In this document: one piece after another, positions 9,600 through 19,445 of the stretch
Layout: each line of letters begins with the position of its first letter
Position numbering within the stretch: position 1 is the stretch's first letter
NCBI RefSeq assembly: GCF_020404765.1
Contig: NZ_JAIVEM010000006.1
Coordinates: 1-64,000, forward strand
Origin: Paenibacillus sp. BJ-4
GTDB lineage: Bacteria > Bacillota > Bacilli > Paenibacillales > Paenibacillaceae
DNA: 64,000 nt
Reading direction: 5' to 3'
The notes under the pieces: generated by a model
The model's database searches: none
Told to the model about the DNA's origin: nothing
Seen by the model: the letters and a program-made list of their open reading frames with translations, nothing else
Program-made: the position numbers and the translations under genes

Positions 9600-9727
9600 G
9601 TGAATGACATCCCCCGCATGCAAAAAATTCTGATTATTGAGGTTAATACTAAATATATTAAATTATGAAACTAGGCAAAATCTAGTCTATCATACCTAAA
9701 GCACGCGGGGGAAATATCACAACTTTG

Positions 9728-12700
9728 TTACCTCTGTGCTGCTTTTGCGGATAACGCTGATGGAGCCGGGAAATAACCGATCTCAACGGCATGCTGGATC
9801 ATGTTCCGAATAAAGTTAAGGTCGGTTGCCGGGCATTGGACGCCAGACTGCTCTAGCAGAGCCGTGGTTACAGTGCACCCGTACCGATAAGCAGAATCCT
9901 TGGCTCCGTCCCCTTCGAGCTGCCCCATAGCAAGGTGAAGTGCATCCTCCTGAATGCCAGAAGACGGATTTAGCAGCCAGGTGCTGTAATCGTCAAAAGG
10001 CAGGGTTTCCACGACATAACCAAGCTTGTTTACCATAGCAATCAGCTCGTCATATGGAAGTGGGTTCGGATTGCAGATATGGAAAACGCGGTTCGCGCTT
10101 TTTTGATGAACGGACAGCTCTACAATCGCCCGGCTGGCATAATCAATCGGCGTGAAGTCTGTATGCCAATCAGCCTGTGGTGCCTTGCCCAGCAGCAACA
10201 TAGCTTTCATCATACGATAGTAAGCATTGCTGTCGATATTACGCTGGAAGCGTCCGTTCTCCGAGTGGGCCGTCAAATTACCTGCGCGATAGATGGAGAC
10301 AGGCGTACCTGCTTGAGCCGCTTGGAACAACAGCTTTTCTGCCGCCAGCTTACTGTTCGTGTACAGGTTGTCCACATTCAGATCCTTCGGGAAGGAGGAC
10401 AGATCCAATACCGATTCCCATTTTCCCTCATTGGCTAGATCCTCCGGTATGCCCATTGTTGAGACATGATGGAAGGATACTCCTGGCTTCGCTTGGGCGA
10501 TTTTCAGCAGCTCCAGCGTCCCGGTCACATTCGTACGATCAAAGGCTGCTGAATCACCAAAATGGCGAACGTCAGCGGCGCTGTGAATGATGCCGTCGAT
10601 TTGATGCTCCAGCATATGACGGTCTACAGAGGAGAGGCCAAGATCCGCCTGTTCCAGATCTCCATACACGGGTTTGACTCGTCCTTCGATCAAGTCAGAG
10701 ATATGGGGTCCGAAATACCCTGTCATGACAGATTGAATACGCTCGATACCGGATGGTCCCTCCTGAGAAGGGCGTACCATCGCATACACCTGGGCTTCTG
10801 TCCGTTGAAGCAGTTCATATAGAATGTGTGAACCAAGATAGCCTGTAGCTCCGGTCAACAGAATAACACGCATGTCGCGCACTTCAGCCATATCCGAAGT
10901 GCTGGACAGCTCAATCGGATGCTCATTCAGGTCAGTTTTTTCTTGAGGAACCTCCACTGGTTTGCGTTGCGGAGCTTGTTCTTCACCTAATTGCTCCACG
11001 TATTCTGCAAGCTCGCGAATGGTTTTATAGCGGAAAAAATCTCCGATACGCAATGCGCCATAACGCGGCTTCAAAATAGCCAGCACATGAATGACACGAA
11101 GTGAATCGCCCCCGATCAGGAAGAAATCATCGGTTGCGCCAATATTGTTTTTGCCAAGCACTTGTGCCCATGCTTCCGCAATGAGTGTTTCGGTCCCTTC
11201 CCGGACAGGCTCCCCGCCAAATGAAAGGTCAGATGCTTCGGGAAGCGGGCGCAGGGCCAGCTTTTTCCGATCAATCTTGCCCGTCGGTGAAATTGGCATA
11301 GCTTCCAGATGCACGACATGGCTCGGTACAAAATAGGAGGGCAGCTTGCTCCCGATATAGGACTGAATTACATCCTGCGGAATGGATTGTCCATCCGAAG
11401 TGGTGAAATAGCCCACCAGCATATTTTGATCGGTATGATCCTTAACAGCTACGATAGCCACGTCCTGAACACCCGGATGCTTGGAGAAATGGTCTTCAAT
11501 CTCTCCAATTTCGATCCGGTTCCCCCGAATTTTGAGCTGTGAATCCTTCCGGCTCACGTATTCAATTGTGCCATCTGGCAGCAGCTTGGCGATATCCCCC
11601 GAGCGGTACATTTTTTCACCCGGAACAAAAGGGTTGTCCACGAACGATTGAGCTGTACGCTCCGGCTGATGGAGGTAGCCATGGGCCAACGCAGGCGTAG
11701 CGATGCACACTTCACCTGGAATATTGACAGGACACAGCTTGTTGTCCTCGTTAACGATGTAGACTTTGTAATTGTAAATCGGTTTGCCGATCGGAATGTT
11801 AACGACATGCTCAGGCACAGCACCACGAACACGGTGGGTCGTCGTCGCTACGGTGCACTCGGTCGGTCCATATACGTTGACAATGTCTGTATCTGTACCG
11901 AATTTACTCTGGAAGGCTCGAACCTGTGAGCCGTACAGCGCTTCGCCTGCCACGGTAACAATCCGTACTTTGGCGAGTTTACGATAGCCTTCGTCTGATA
12001 AGTACGTAGACAGCTGATTAAAGAACACAGTCGGCAAAATCGTAATAATCGTCGTACCGGTGCGTGCGATGGCTTCTGCGAATTCTTCAACGGATACACG
12101 TTCTTCGGAGGACAGCAGGTACAGCTTTGCACCGTAGAACAAGGCTCCAATCGTATCCCAAACCGATGCATCGAAGCTATAGGTCGCGAATTGGGTCAAT
12201 ACATCCTGAGGTGTGATGTCGCAATCGCGTTGCACAACAGCCCCCAAGTTAACGACCCCGCGGTGAGCGATCAAGGCCCCTTTTGGTTTGCCTGTCGAGC
12301 CGGATGTGTAGATAACATAAGCGAGATCATCCGGGCCTACGTTAACGTTCGGGTTGCTTGCGGCATAACCCGCGAGTGGCCCGTTAATGGCTAAAATTTC
12401 TTTTACGGTATCAATAGACCCGCACAGTTCAGTCGCTTGCTCCATCAGTGCGGAAGTTGTCAGGACAAAGGGAGAACGCGTATCCTCAACAATGTAGCTG
12501 CTCCGGTCAGCGGGATGGGCTGGATCGACAGGTACGTACACGCCTCCGGCTTTCAGGATGCCGAGCAGGGAAATAACGGTCTCCAGGCTCCGTTCCATGA
12601 AGATGGTCACGAATTCGCCCTTGGCAAGACCCTTGGACAACAACACACGTGCGACCTGGTTCGCACGCTCGTTCAGCTCACGGTACGTATACTCTCCGGC

Positions 12701-13423
12701 GTGGGAAGCGATAGCTGGACGATCAGGATATTGTGAAGCCGCCTCCTCAAACATACCGTGAATGGTTTGATGCTCGGGGTACTTCACGACTGTATTATTT
12801 AAAGCCTCGTGAGCAGCCCGGTCCGCATCAGACAATATATCAATTGAATTCACAAGAGCATGGCTGTGGGTTAGCGCGCCACGCAGAAGAGTTTCAAAAT
12901 ATTCTGCATACCGGACAACCGTTGTTTCCAGAAGGAGTGAATCATCATACCGTATCTGTATTTGATAAGATCCATTGTTTTTACTGACAGCCCAGTCCAT
13001 AATCCGGGATTCTGCGCCGCTGTCTGTGAGCAGGCTGGCCGAGAATGACGTATCGGCTTGTGGTTCCGTCAGGTAAGCGTCAGACTTACGAAGCATTTCC
13101 TGGAATAAGCCTGCCAGTTCATGAAAAGTCGTTTCCTTTCCCATCGTCAGTGAAGCTGTGAGCAGACCGGACTGAGGCGCAAAAGTCGAAAGAGATACTT
13201 CTTCTTCTGCGGACAGACGGTATACCCATGCAGTATACGCTGATAATAGCAACGCTTGTTTTTTTTCCGTCGCTGCTTGCTGGTTCAGCTGCTCCGAGAT
13301 GGACGGCTCCAGCTCTACTTGATAAGTAGAGTATGTATGCTTGCGTTGTGTACGTGCAAAATCCAAGGGAACCAGGAATGGGGATGGCGCTGTTTGTGAA
13401 CTGTTTTGTAGTAATGAAGCCAT
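9728..13423 (-). CDS. Stand-alone NRPS: adenylation-carrier-thioester reductase
   Basis: Single-module synthetase of 1231 residues. Residues 1-210 resemble the C-terminal half of a condensation domain but lack HHxxxDG. The adenylation domain (about 225-725) carries YTSGSTGKPKG at 372-382 and the catalytic Lys716. The carrier domain holds GGDSL with Ser774 as the phosphopantetheine site. The C-terminal reductase (about 855-1231) has GATGYLG at 858-864 and a YTNSK active-site motif. It should activate one acid, load it on the carrier and release it reductively as an aldehyde or alcohol, as in Lys2-type reductases. By hand alignment to GrsA the pocket reads D418 A419 W422 T461 T490 A492 V517 V525 A526 K716; I do not assign a substrate. 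AGGAGGT precedes the ATG. No tailoring or phosphopantetheinyl transferase gene is adjacent. Confidence 0.93.
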   Translation of the reverse strand: MASLLQNSSQTAPSPFLVPLDFARTQRKHTYSTYQVELEPSISEQLNQQAATEKKQALLLSAYTAWVYRLSAEEEVSLSTFAPQSGLLTASLTMGKETTFHELAGLFQEMLRKSDAYLTEPQADTSFSASLLTDSGAESRIMDWAVSKNNGSYQIQIRYDDSLLLETTVVRYAEYFETLLRGALTHSHALVNSIDILSDADRAAHEALNNTVVKYPEHQTIHGMFEEAASQYPDRPAIASHAGEYTYRELNERANQVARVLLSKGLAKGEFVTIFMERSLETVISLLGILKAGGVYVPVDPAHPADRSSYIVEDTRSPFVLTTSALMEQATELCGSIDTVKEILAINGPLAGYAASNPNVNVGPDDLAYVIYTSGSTGKPKGALIAHRGVVNLGAVVQRDCDITPQDVLTQFATYSFDASVWDTIGALFYGAKLYLLSSEERVSVEEFAEAIARTGTTIITILPTVFFNQLSTYLSDEGYRKLAKVRIVTVAGEALYGSQVRAFQSKFGTDTDIVNVYGPTECTVATTTHRVRGAVPEHVVNIPIGKPIYNYKVYIVNEDNKLCPVNIPGEVCIATPALAHGYLHQPERTAQSFVDNPFVPGEKMYRSGDIAKLLPDGTIEYVSRKDSQLKIRGNRIEIGEIEDHFSKHPGVQDVAIVAVKDHTDQNMLVGYFTTSDGQSIPQDVIQSYIGSKLPSYFVPSHVVHLEAMPISPTGKIDRKKLALRPLPEASDLSFGGEPVREGTETLIAEAWAQVLGKNNIGATDDFFLIGGDSLRVIHVLAILKPRYGALRIGDFFRYKTIRELAEYVEQLGEEQAPQRKPVEVPQEKTDLNEHPIELSSTSDMAEVRDMRVILLTGATGYLGSHILYELLQRTEAQVYAMVRPSQEGPSGIERIQSVMTGYFGPHISDLIEGRVKPVYGDLEQADLGLSSVDRHMLEHQIDGIIHSAADVRHFGDSAAFDRTNVTGTLELLKIAQAKPGVSFHHVSTMGIPEDLANEGKWESVLDLSSFPKDLNVDNLYTNSKLAAEKLLFQAAQAGTPVSIYRAGNLTAHSENGRFQRNIDSNAYYRMMKAMLLLGKAPQADWHTDFTPIDYASRAIVELSVHQKSANRVFHICNPNPLPYDELIAMVNKLGYVVETLPFDDYSTWLLNPSSGIQEDALHLAMGQLEGDGAKDSAYRYGCTVTTALLEQSGVQCPATDLNFIRNMIQHAVEIGYFPAPSALSAKAAQR

Positions 13424-13474
13424 TACGCTTACCTCCTGAATGTTTGATGTATTAATATATAGGTAAAGTCAATA

Positions 13475-13518
13475 AATGCCTCCTATCCCTTCAAATGCAT
13501 GAACAGGAGGGAGGCATT
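13475..13518 (-). terminator. Hairpin after second chemoreceptor
   Basis: AATGCCTCC pairs with GGAGGCATT around a 26-base loop; the following minus-strand bases are T-rich (TTTATTG), so it is a weak terminator candidate between the chemoreceptor and the NRPS. Confidence 0.5.
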
Positions 13519-13566
13519 ACTGAGCGACTTACTTTTGAATAAGAGCTTGAAGTCGGTAGATGGTTG

Positions 13567-15336
13567 TTACGATTTAGTACGGCTGGTGTCCTTAATTTTG
13601 AAATAAGAAGTAATTTCCTGAAGCTCTTCAGACATGGACGTCAATTTATGGGACGAATCAATGATGGAGTCCAGAGAAGCTTTTTGCTCATCAACCGTTT
13701 GGGCAATATGAATGCTATTGTTAGCAGTTTTACTCACGGTGGAAGAGAGATCGTCCGCGGTTGCTGTCATTTCTTGTGTACCAGCAGAAATTTCCTCCGT
13801 AGCACTGGATACCTCTTGAATTTGCAATGCTACATTTTTAGTTGCTTGCAAAATGTCATTGAACAGCTCACCAGCCTGTCCAGCTACAACGATCCCATTC
13901 TGAACTTCAACGGTACCTTTCTCCATGGAAGTCACGGCTTGTCCGATTTCACTTTGAATTTCTTCTATTAAAGATGTGATTTGTTTGGTTGCTTCTGCTG
14001 ATTGCTCTGCCAACTTGCGAACCTCACTGGCAACGACGGCAAAACCTTTGCCTTCTTCACCGACACGCGCAGCTTCAATAGAAGCATTCAAGGCAAGCAG
14101 ATTAGTCTGGCTGGAAATACCTGAAATCGTACCGATAATGTTACCAATTTCTTGTGAACGGCTATCCAGCAGCTTGATGATACGGGATGTATTCGTAACA
14201 GAGTCTGTAATTAAATGCATTTGCGAAGAAACCTTACCCACAATTTCGTTACCTTCGTTAGAGCGCTTCTCGACCGAATTTGCTTCTTCTGCAACAGTAG
14301 CAGAGCTGGCTGCGATATTTTGGATGACCGAAGCCATTTCAGACATGGCTCGTGCGCTATCCCCTGTTGCTTTTTCTTGTGCGCGGATGTTATCTGTAAT
14401 TTCATTGATATTCTGATTAATAATGTTTGAATTAACACCGTTTTGTTCGCAGATTGCGAGCAGTTCTTTCGCTGATTCATTGACTTCATCCGTTGTCTGC
14501 TTCACTTTGGTCATGATGCTGTTAATATGGCTTACCATATCATTGAAGTTCTGATTCACCAATCCTAAATCATCTTGGCCTGCGTGAATTTGAACGTCCA
14601 GATTTCCTCTGCTTACTTCGCTGATGCCGTACATCAGTTGTTTAATCGGTGTCAACGTGCGTCTTACTACCCAATATTGAAGCCCCAGACAGATCAATAG
14701 GAAAATGACCAAAATGGTAGCACCGCTAATGAGCAGCTTGGTCAATCCGGCAGGCACAGCACCGGCATCTGCATCGACAGCAAAATATGCAAAGATTTTG
14801 CCACTTGGATCTTTAATTGGAGTCATCAAAGTGGTCCATGTACCAAAAGAGTCATCATAGAAGCTGGTGAAGGTTGGTTTGCCGCTGTCCAGCATATCGG
14901 TCAGGCTTACTGCCACGACAGCTGGCTGCTGGTACATAGCGCCGACACCCATTTTTTCTTTCTCAAATGATTCTCTCAGATCGGTCGGCATCGCAACAAT
15001 GGATGTCTGATCGCCGTCTTGCAGCTCCGTTCCAAAAATATAGGCATGAGAGATATTTGGATTCGTCGCCATGATACTATCCAGATAAGCACGGAGTTTG
15101 GTTTGAACAGGTCCGTCATAATTTTTTTCTTGAACGGCTTGGGTTACTTCATCTGCATTAATGCCCTGGGCCCATTTCAATGTGATTTTCTCCACTTGCC
15201 CGTGCAGCTGGTCTATCAAAATCGTACGTTGGATCAAATAGCTGGACACGATGAGGACTAGCCCGATCAATACGATGTTGAAGAATGATAATAATAAGTT
15301 CTTGGTGAAGAATGATAAGCTACTCCACTTTTTCAA
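13567..15336 (-). CDS. Methyl-accepting chemotaxis protein with Cache-type sensor
   Basis: Chemoreceptor, 589 residues from the preferred TTG start at 15336, where AGGGAG lies 9 bases upstream; a longer frame opens at 15510 without a ribosome site. Two membrane segments flank an extracytoplasmic domain of about 190 residues of the single-Cache type, followed by HAMP and a full signalling domain ([20 protein letters not shown] at the tip). It lies 143 bases upstream of the NRPS on the same strand; the hairpin between them suggests separate transcripts. The ligand is unknown. Confidence 0.92.
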   Translation of the reverse strand: MKKWSSLSFFTKNLLLSFFNIVLIGLVLIVSSYLIQRTILIDQLHGQVEKITLKWAQGINADEVTQAVQEKNYDGPVQTKLRAYLDSIMATNPNISHAYIFGTELQDGDQTSIVAMPTDLRESFEKEKMGVGAMYQQPAVVAVSLTDMLDSGKPTFTSFYDDSFGTWTTLMTPIKDPSGKIFAYFAVDADAGAVPAGLTKLLISGATILVIFLLICLGLQYWVVRRTLTPIKQLMYGISEVSRGNLDVQIHAGQDDLGLVNQNFNDMVSHINSIMTKVKQTTDEVNESAKELLAICEQNGVNSNIINQNINEITDNIRAQEKATGDSARAMSEMASVIQNIAASSATVAEEANSVEKRSNEGNEIVGKVSSQMHLITDSVTNTSRIIKLLDSRSQEIGNIIGTISGISSQTNLLALNASIEAARVGEEGKGFAVVASEVRKLAEQSAEATKQITSLIEEIQSEIGQAVTSMEKGTVEVQNGIVVAGQAGELFNDILQATKNVALQIQEVSSATEEISAGTQEMTATADDLSSTVSKTANNSIHIAQTVDEQKASLDSIIDSSHKLTSMSEELQEITSYFKIKDTSRTKS

Positions 15337-15799
15337 AATGTTCCACTCCCTGGTTGTATTTTTGTATATGGTGTTGAACCGCTTATCGAATAAGATAATC
15401 AAGTTCCCCTTACAAACGAAGAATAGAGATAATAGACACTTGAATTTTAAGTAATAGGTCTTTAGTCCTTTTATGTACAAGTATGATATCCCTATATATA
15501 TGTCGTACAAAATGCTCTTGAAATGAATACCTTACACAATAAAAAATTAATTTTAATAGGTAAACGCTGTGTTTGTTTCAGTATATTCCAATTTATACTT
15601 CAACTTGAAATTCGAATTCGGTTCCTCCATAAGCAACTGTTCAACAGAAACCATCATACTTTATAATAGAGTCAATTGCACTTGTCAATTTGGGACATTT
15701 TTCATATTTGGCGTTGCCAATGCTTGATTTATCGCGGTTTTTGTGAATTGTTTGCGAATGAGCCCATATATCCATACATAGAGTAGAGGGATGAGAAGA
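15337..15799. other. Intergenic region, 463 bases
   Basis: AT-rich stretch between the divergent chemoreceptor and acetyltransferase genes. It must hold both promoters. I see no convincing coding frame or hairpin; a 69-codon minus-strand frame at 15641-15850 has no ribosome site and overlaps the acetyltransferase start. Confidence 0.6.
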
Positions 15800-16270
15800 A
15801 TGTCGAAGCTTACGATTGTAAAGGTTAAGAGTGATCATGCGGATCTGCATGAATTAATTCAGAGGCTGGATGAGGACTTACTGGAGAGGTATCCTGCCGA
15901 CGAAATTTACTTGGTTGATTTTTCCAATCCGAAAGTAAAGGAAATGATTTTCGCTGTTGTGTATATGGATGCAAAACCTGTTGCTTGTGGAGGACTTAGG
16001 CCTATTGATAAGGAAGAGATGGAGCTTAAAAGGTTTTATGTCGATTTCTCTTATCGCAGGCAAGGAATTGGTGTCAGCCTGCTGTCCTTTTTGGAAGAGG
16101 AGGCTCGAAAGCAGGGGATCTTAAGGATCAAGCTGGAGACCGGCGCGGCTCAACCTGAATCGATTGCTCTCTATACCAAGCAGGGTTATGAACCGATTGA
16201 ACGATTCGGCGAGTATGAACACGATGTGAACAGTCTTTGTTATGGTAAAAAGCTGCATCTGTTCTTATAA
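15800..16270 (+). CDS. GNAT-family N-acetyltransferase
   Basis: Protein of 156 residues. The acetyl-CoA binding motif A is visible as RRQGIGVSLLSFLEEEA (Q/RxxGxG/A), preceded by the substrate strand VACGGLRP and followed by an IALYTKQGYEPI segment typical of the family. The acceptor is unknown. AGAGGG lies 9 bases before the ATG at 15800; an ATG at 15791 directly abuts that site and is less likely. It ends 61 bases before rpiA. Confidence 0.88.
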   Translation: MSKLTIVKVKSDHADLHELIQRLDEDLLERYPADEIYLVDFSNPKVKEMIFAVVYMDAKPVACGGLRPIDKEEMELKRFYVDFSYRRQGIGVSLLSFLEEEARKQGILRIKLETGAAQPESIALYTKQGYEPIERFGEYEHDVNSLCYGKKLHLFL

Positions 16271-16331
16271 AACGTTTTCATATAAAATGAATGGTAAATC
16301 AATACTAGCCTATATAGCAGGAGAGATGATC

Positions 16332-17000
16332 ATGAATTTGAAGCAAAAAGCGGCTGAAAAAGCAGTAGAGGCGATTCAGGATGGCATGAAAGTAGGACTT
16401 GGTACAGGTTCGACAGCTTATTGGGCTATTCAAAAAATCGGTGAGCGTGTAGCGCAAGGATTACATATACAGGCTGTAGCTACATCCCAAGCCTCGGAGG
16501 ATCTGGCCAAAGAGCTGGGGATTCCCATCATTCCATTCGATCAGATTGGAAGGCTCGATGTTACGATTGATGGGGCAGACGAAGTGAATGAGCAGCTGGT
16601 ACTGGTAAAGGGCGGGGGCGGAGCTCTGTTGAGAGAAAAAATTGTGGAGAGCAACAGCGACCGATTAATCATTATTGTGGATGAGTCGAAGGATGTAAAG
16701 GTGCTGGGCACATTTCCCTTGCCTGTCGAGGTTGTACCTTTTGCCAGTGAATGGACGTTGGAGTCCTTGCGGCAGACAGGCTGCCAAGCGGAATGGCGTA
16801 TACAAGACGGCGAGCGTTTCCTGACGGATAACGGTAATTATATTGCCGATTGCCGCTATGGGACAATTGAGAACCCGCAAGAGCTGGAAATCCGATTGAA
16901 TCAAATTCCAGGGGTCGTCGATAACGGATTGTTCATTAATATGGCGGATCAGGTCATTATCGCACGAGCCAATGGACAAATCGACATCCGTAATAAGTAA
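16332..17000 (+). CDS. rpiA: Ribose-5-phosphate isomerase A
   Basis: Enzyme of 222 residues interconverting ribose 5-phosphate and ribulose 5-phosphate. RpiA signatures are present: VGLGTGSTAYWAI (phosphate loop), DGADEVNEQL (catalytic Asp region) and KGGGGALLREKI (catalytic Glu/Lys). AGGAG lies 8 bases before the ATG at 16332. Its stop overlaps the ATG of the VanZ-like gene (TAATG), so the two are translationally coupled. With the short transaldolase at 6322 the window carries two non-oxidative pentose phosphate enzymes, not in one operon. Confidence 0.95.
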   Translation: MNLKQKAAEKAVEAIQDGMKVGLGTGSTAYWAIQKIGERVAQGLHIQAVATSQASEDLAKELGIPIIPFDQIGRLDVTIDGADEVNEQLVLVKGGGGALLREKIVESNSDRLIIIVDESKDVKVLGTFPLPVEVVPFASEWTLESLRQTGCQAEWRIQDGERFLTDNGNYIADCRYGTIENPQELEIRLNQIPGVVDNGLFINMADQVIIARANGQIDIRNK

Positions 17001-17449
17001 TGCCGGGTACTCGACTGCTTCGTAGTTTGGTATGTGTGCTATTCATTTTATATACAGCGCTTCTATTATACTGGATGTTTCTCGGATTTGGGCGTACCCT
17101 ACGACCGGGACCTCCGTATTCGTATAATATCGTTCCATTGGATACAATTAGACAATATTGGAGGGCAATGCATTCGTTCCCTTTTCGGGTATGGGGTGTT
17201 AATTTGCTCGGGAATATTGGTGTATTCATTCCCTTCGGTGTTCTTTTGCCGATCATTTGGGTGTCCTTGCGCAGGATAGGCAGACTACTGTTAACGGTGG
17301 TGGCCGCGCTGGTCATTCTTGAAGTGTCCCAAATGCTGCTTGGCGCAGGTACAATGGATGTGGATGATATCATACTGAATGTTGTGGGTGTATGTTGTGG
17401 CCGAGCTGGCTATGTATTTTTACGAAAATGGTTAGGGATTGCGTCATAA
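17000..17449 (+). CDS. VanZ-like membrane protein
   Basis: Protein of 149 residues with four or five hydrophobic segments and the VanZ pattern: N-terminal helix, YNIVPLDTI, NLLGNIGVFIPFGVLLP and a C-terminal D-(V/I)-DDIILNVVG motif. VanZ gives low-level teicoplanin resistance by an unknown mechanism; many family members have no resistance role. It overlaps the rpiA stop by one base and is followed by a terminator. Confidence 0.85.
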   Translation: MPGTRLLRSLVCVLFILYTALLLYWMFLGFGRTLRPGPPYSYNIVPLDTIRQYWRAMHSFPFRVWGVNLLGNIGVFIPFGVLLPIIWVSLRRIGRLLLTVVAALVILEVSQMLLGAGTMDVDDIILNVVGVCCGRAGYVFLRKWLGIAS

Positions 17450-17512
17450 AAAAGTCCTGTTCTTCGTACCGTCACTACATAAACTGGTGACGGGTGGAGA
17501 GTGGGCTTTTTT
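17448..17512 (+). terminator. Terminator after rpiA-vanZ
   Basis: A long imperfect hairpin: ACCGTCAC pairs with GTGACGG, and the outer AAAAAAGTCC pairs with GGGCTTTTTT, which also supplies the T run. Confidence 0.65.
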
Positions 17513-17595
17513 ACTTCATGAATTGCAATGATCACGCGATAATGGTAAATTAATCCATTGTAGATTGCAAAAGAAGCAGGGATAAACGCTTAAAC

Positions 17596-17637
17596 TTGAC
17601 AAAAGCATGCAATTAATATATCTTTGAATAAAGATAT
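17596..17637 (+). promoter_or_regulatory. Promoter and palindromic operator of MarR gene
   Basis: TTGACA at 17596-17601 is followed after 17 bases by TATCTT at 17619-17624. The -10 lies inside a perfect palindrome ATATCTTT-GAAT-AAAGATAT (17618-17637). The spacing of TATCT and AGATA matches the B. subtilis MhqR operator as I recall it (TATCTcgaATtcgAGATA). Confidence 0.7.
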
Positions 17638-17657
17638 GACTAACGGAGGCTGTTACT

Positions 17658-18107
17658 ATGTCTGTAAAACCAGATGATCAGGATTTGGCGCTTAATTTGT
17701 TTGTTGTGCTGGCTCGTGCCTATAATTCGGTCACGTCCCGCACGAATCGCGATATTCATAGTCATGGATTGAATACAACAGAATTTGGTGTACTTGATCT
17801 GTTGTATTATCGCGGACCACAGCCCTTGCAAAAAATTGGAGAAAAGGTGCTCATCTCCAGTGGGAATATAACGTATGTCGTGGATAAGCTTCAGAAAAAA
17901 AACTTGCTCACCCGGCGTGCATCACAAGATGATCGACGTGTAATTTATGCAGAATTGACCGACGAAGGACGCCATTTCTTTGAGCAAATATTCCCACAGC
18001 ACCATCGTGTTATTATGGAGACGGTGGATGGTCTGTCTGTGGAAGAGAAGGAGCAGGCCATTCATTTGTTAAAAAAGCTTGGACTAACCGCTGAGGGACA
18101 GAGCTGA
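17658..18107 (+). CDS. MarR-family regulator, MhqR-like
   Basis: Winged-helix regulator of 149 residues. The recognition helix (IGEKVLISSGNITYVVDKL) and wing (DDRRVIYAELTDEG) resemble the MhqR/YkvE subgroup, which responds to quinones and aromatic electrophiles in B. subtilis. A perfect palindrome covers its promoter, so autorepression is likely. GGAGG lies before the ATG. No other gene of a quinone regulon adjoins it; its remaining targets must be elsewhere. The subgroup call is inference from similarity by eye plus operator resemblance. Confidence 0.85.
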   Translation: MSVKPDDQDLALNLFVVLARAYNSVTSRTNRDIHSHGLNTTEFGVLDLLYYRGPQPLQKIGEKVLISSGNITYVVDKLQKKNLLTRRASQDDRRVIYAELTDEGRHFFEQIFPQHHRVIMETVDGLSVEEKEQAIHLLKKLGLTAEGQS

Positions 18108-18170
18108 GGGATAGAAAATAGCGACTCATAGGCTGCACACGTTCAGACTGCAGGTTAAATATGTTTTTAG

Positions 18171-18205
18171 ATAAAATACCGTATTTACGGTATTTTATTT
18201 TTTTT
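18171..18205 (+). terminator. Terminator after MarR gene
   Basis: ATAAAATACCG and CGGTATTTTAT pair around a 6-base loop, followed by eight T. Confidence 0.9.
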
Positions 18206-18337
18206 GTCGTAATTTGGGGGAGTAGGGTTAATGTAGAGACGCAAATCAGGTATAATTATCTAATAGTCACGCTCGGATGTATTCACCAGTTCCTGCTTAC
18301 AGTTAACAAATCGGTCTTGTCTGGGAAGGAGCTGTAC

Positions 18338-19402
18338 ATGAGTATACAGCAATATACAGCAGGTGAGTCGCTGCTGATGCAAGCAGGAGATTTGGCGGAA
18401 TTGGTCATCAATAAGCAATACGAATTACAGCCGGATCTTTTACTGCGTTTTGGGGATAGCGGCAAGGCAAAAACGAAACAGGATTCTATTTATAGCTTGA
18501 ATTATTTGGCAGAAAGCGTCATCGTGAACAGTCCTATTCTATTTACACAGTATGTTTCTTGGCTCAAAAAGCTACTGGAAGGCTTCGGCATTACTCAGGA
18601 GGATTTGTCTATTCATTTCGGGCTAATCCAGGAGACGTTGATAGAGCATTTCCATCATCCAGATAAAAGTGTAGTGCTGGAGCACATGAATTTGGGGTTA
18701 CAGCAAATTGCGCAGCAAGAGCAATATGCCTCTTTTATTAATGATGATAATCCATTCTCGACGGATGTGGCTCAATATTTGGAGTATTTGCTTGCAGGTA
18801 ACCGCAGACAGGCTTTGGACCAGATTGTCCATTTGCTGGATGAAGGTATAACCATTCGACACATCTACAAATATATTTTTCAAATTTCACAATATGAACT
18901 GGGCCGACTGTGGCATGAAGGCAAAATCACCGTTGGACAAGAGCATTTTTGTACGGCTGCTATTCAATTTATTATTTCCAGCCTGTATCCCAGTTGGATC
19001 GGTAATGGAAGTAAGGGACACAGCCTAGTGGCCGCTTGTGTAGGCAGCGAGCAACATGAAATCGGCTTGCGTATGCTGGCAGATTTATTCGAGATGGATG
19101 GTTAAGATACGTATTATTTAGGTGCTAATGTACCTGATCGGAGTTTAGTTTCAGGCAATTGTGAGTTATAAGGCGGATGTGGTGGCCATCTCAGCTACTA
19201 TGGCTTACCATGTCCATCTGGTGAAGAAATTGATTGCTATCATCCGCAAGAAGCCGCTACAAGCCATGTGAAGATTATGGTCGGTGGCTTACCCTTCAAT
19301 CTCGATCCACGCCTGTGGGAGAAAGTAGGGGCGGATGGAAGCGCACCAGATGCCGAGGGAGCACTTGAGGTTGCAAAGGGATTACTGTCGCCCGGTAAAT
19401 AG
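18338..19402 (+). pseudogene. B12-binding sensor protein, interrupted
   Basis: The intact part (18338-19105, 255 codons) contains the helical B12-capping domain with LWHEGKITVGQEHFCTAA, the W-x(n)-EH pattern of CarH/LitR-type photosensors, and the start of the cobalamin-binding domain with EQHEIG (axial-ligand histidine). The frame then meets TAA at 19103. Homologous coding continues: DTYYLGANVPDRSLV in the same frame, KADVVAISATMAYHVHLVKKL after a shift near 19160, and HVKIMVGGLPFNLDPRLWEK after another shift near 19255, ending at TAG 19400-19402. So there is one stop and two frameshifts within about 160 bases. AAGGAG precedes the ATG at 18338. A hybrid histidine kinase follows 43 bases later, probably its former signalling partner. 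Confidence 0.8.
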
Positions 19403-19445
19403 TTTGGTTTGGAAACCGGAAGTCATTTTGTAAAGGGGGCCTTTA

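Noticed and set aside
15641..15850. 69-codon minus-strand frame
   Set aside because: No ribosome site and overlaps the acetyltransferase start.
19103..19402. Programmed stop read-through or frameshift in the B12-binding gene
   Set aside because: Three separate lesions and no slippery site or read-through context; decay or sequence error is simpler.
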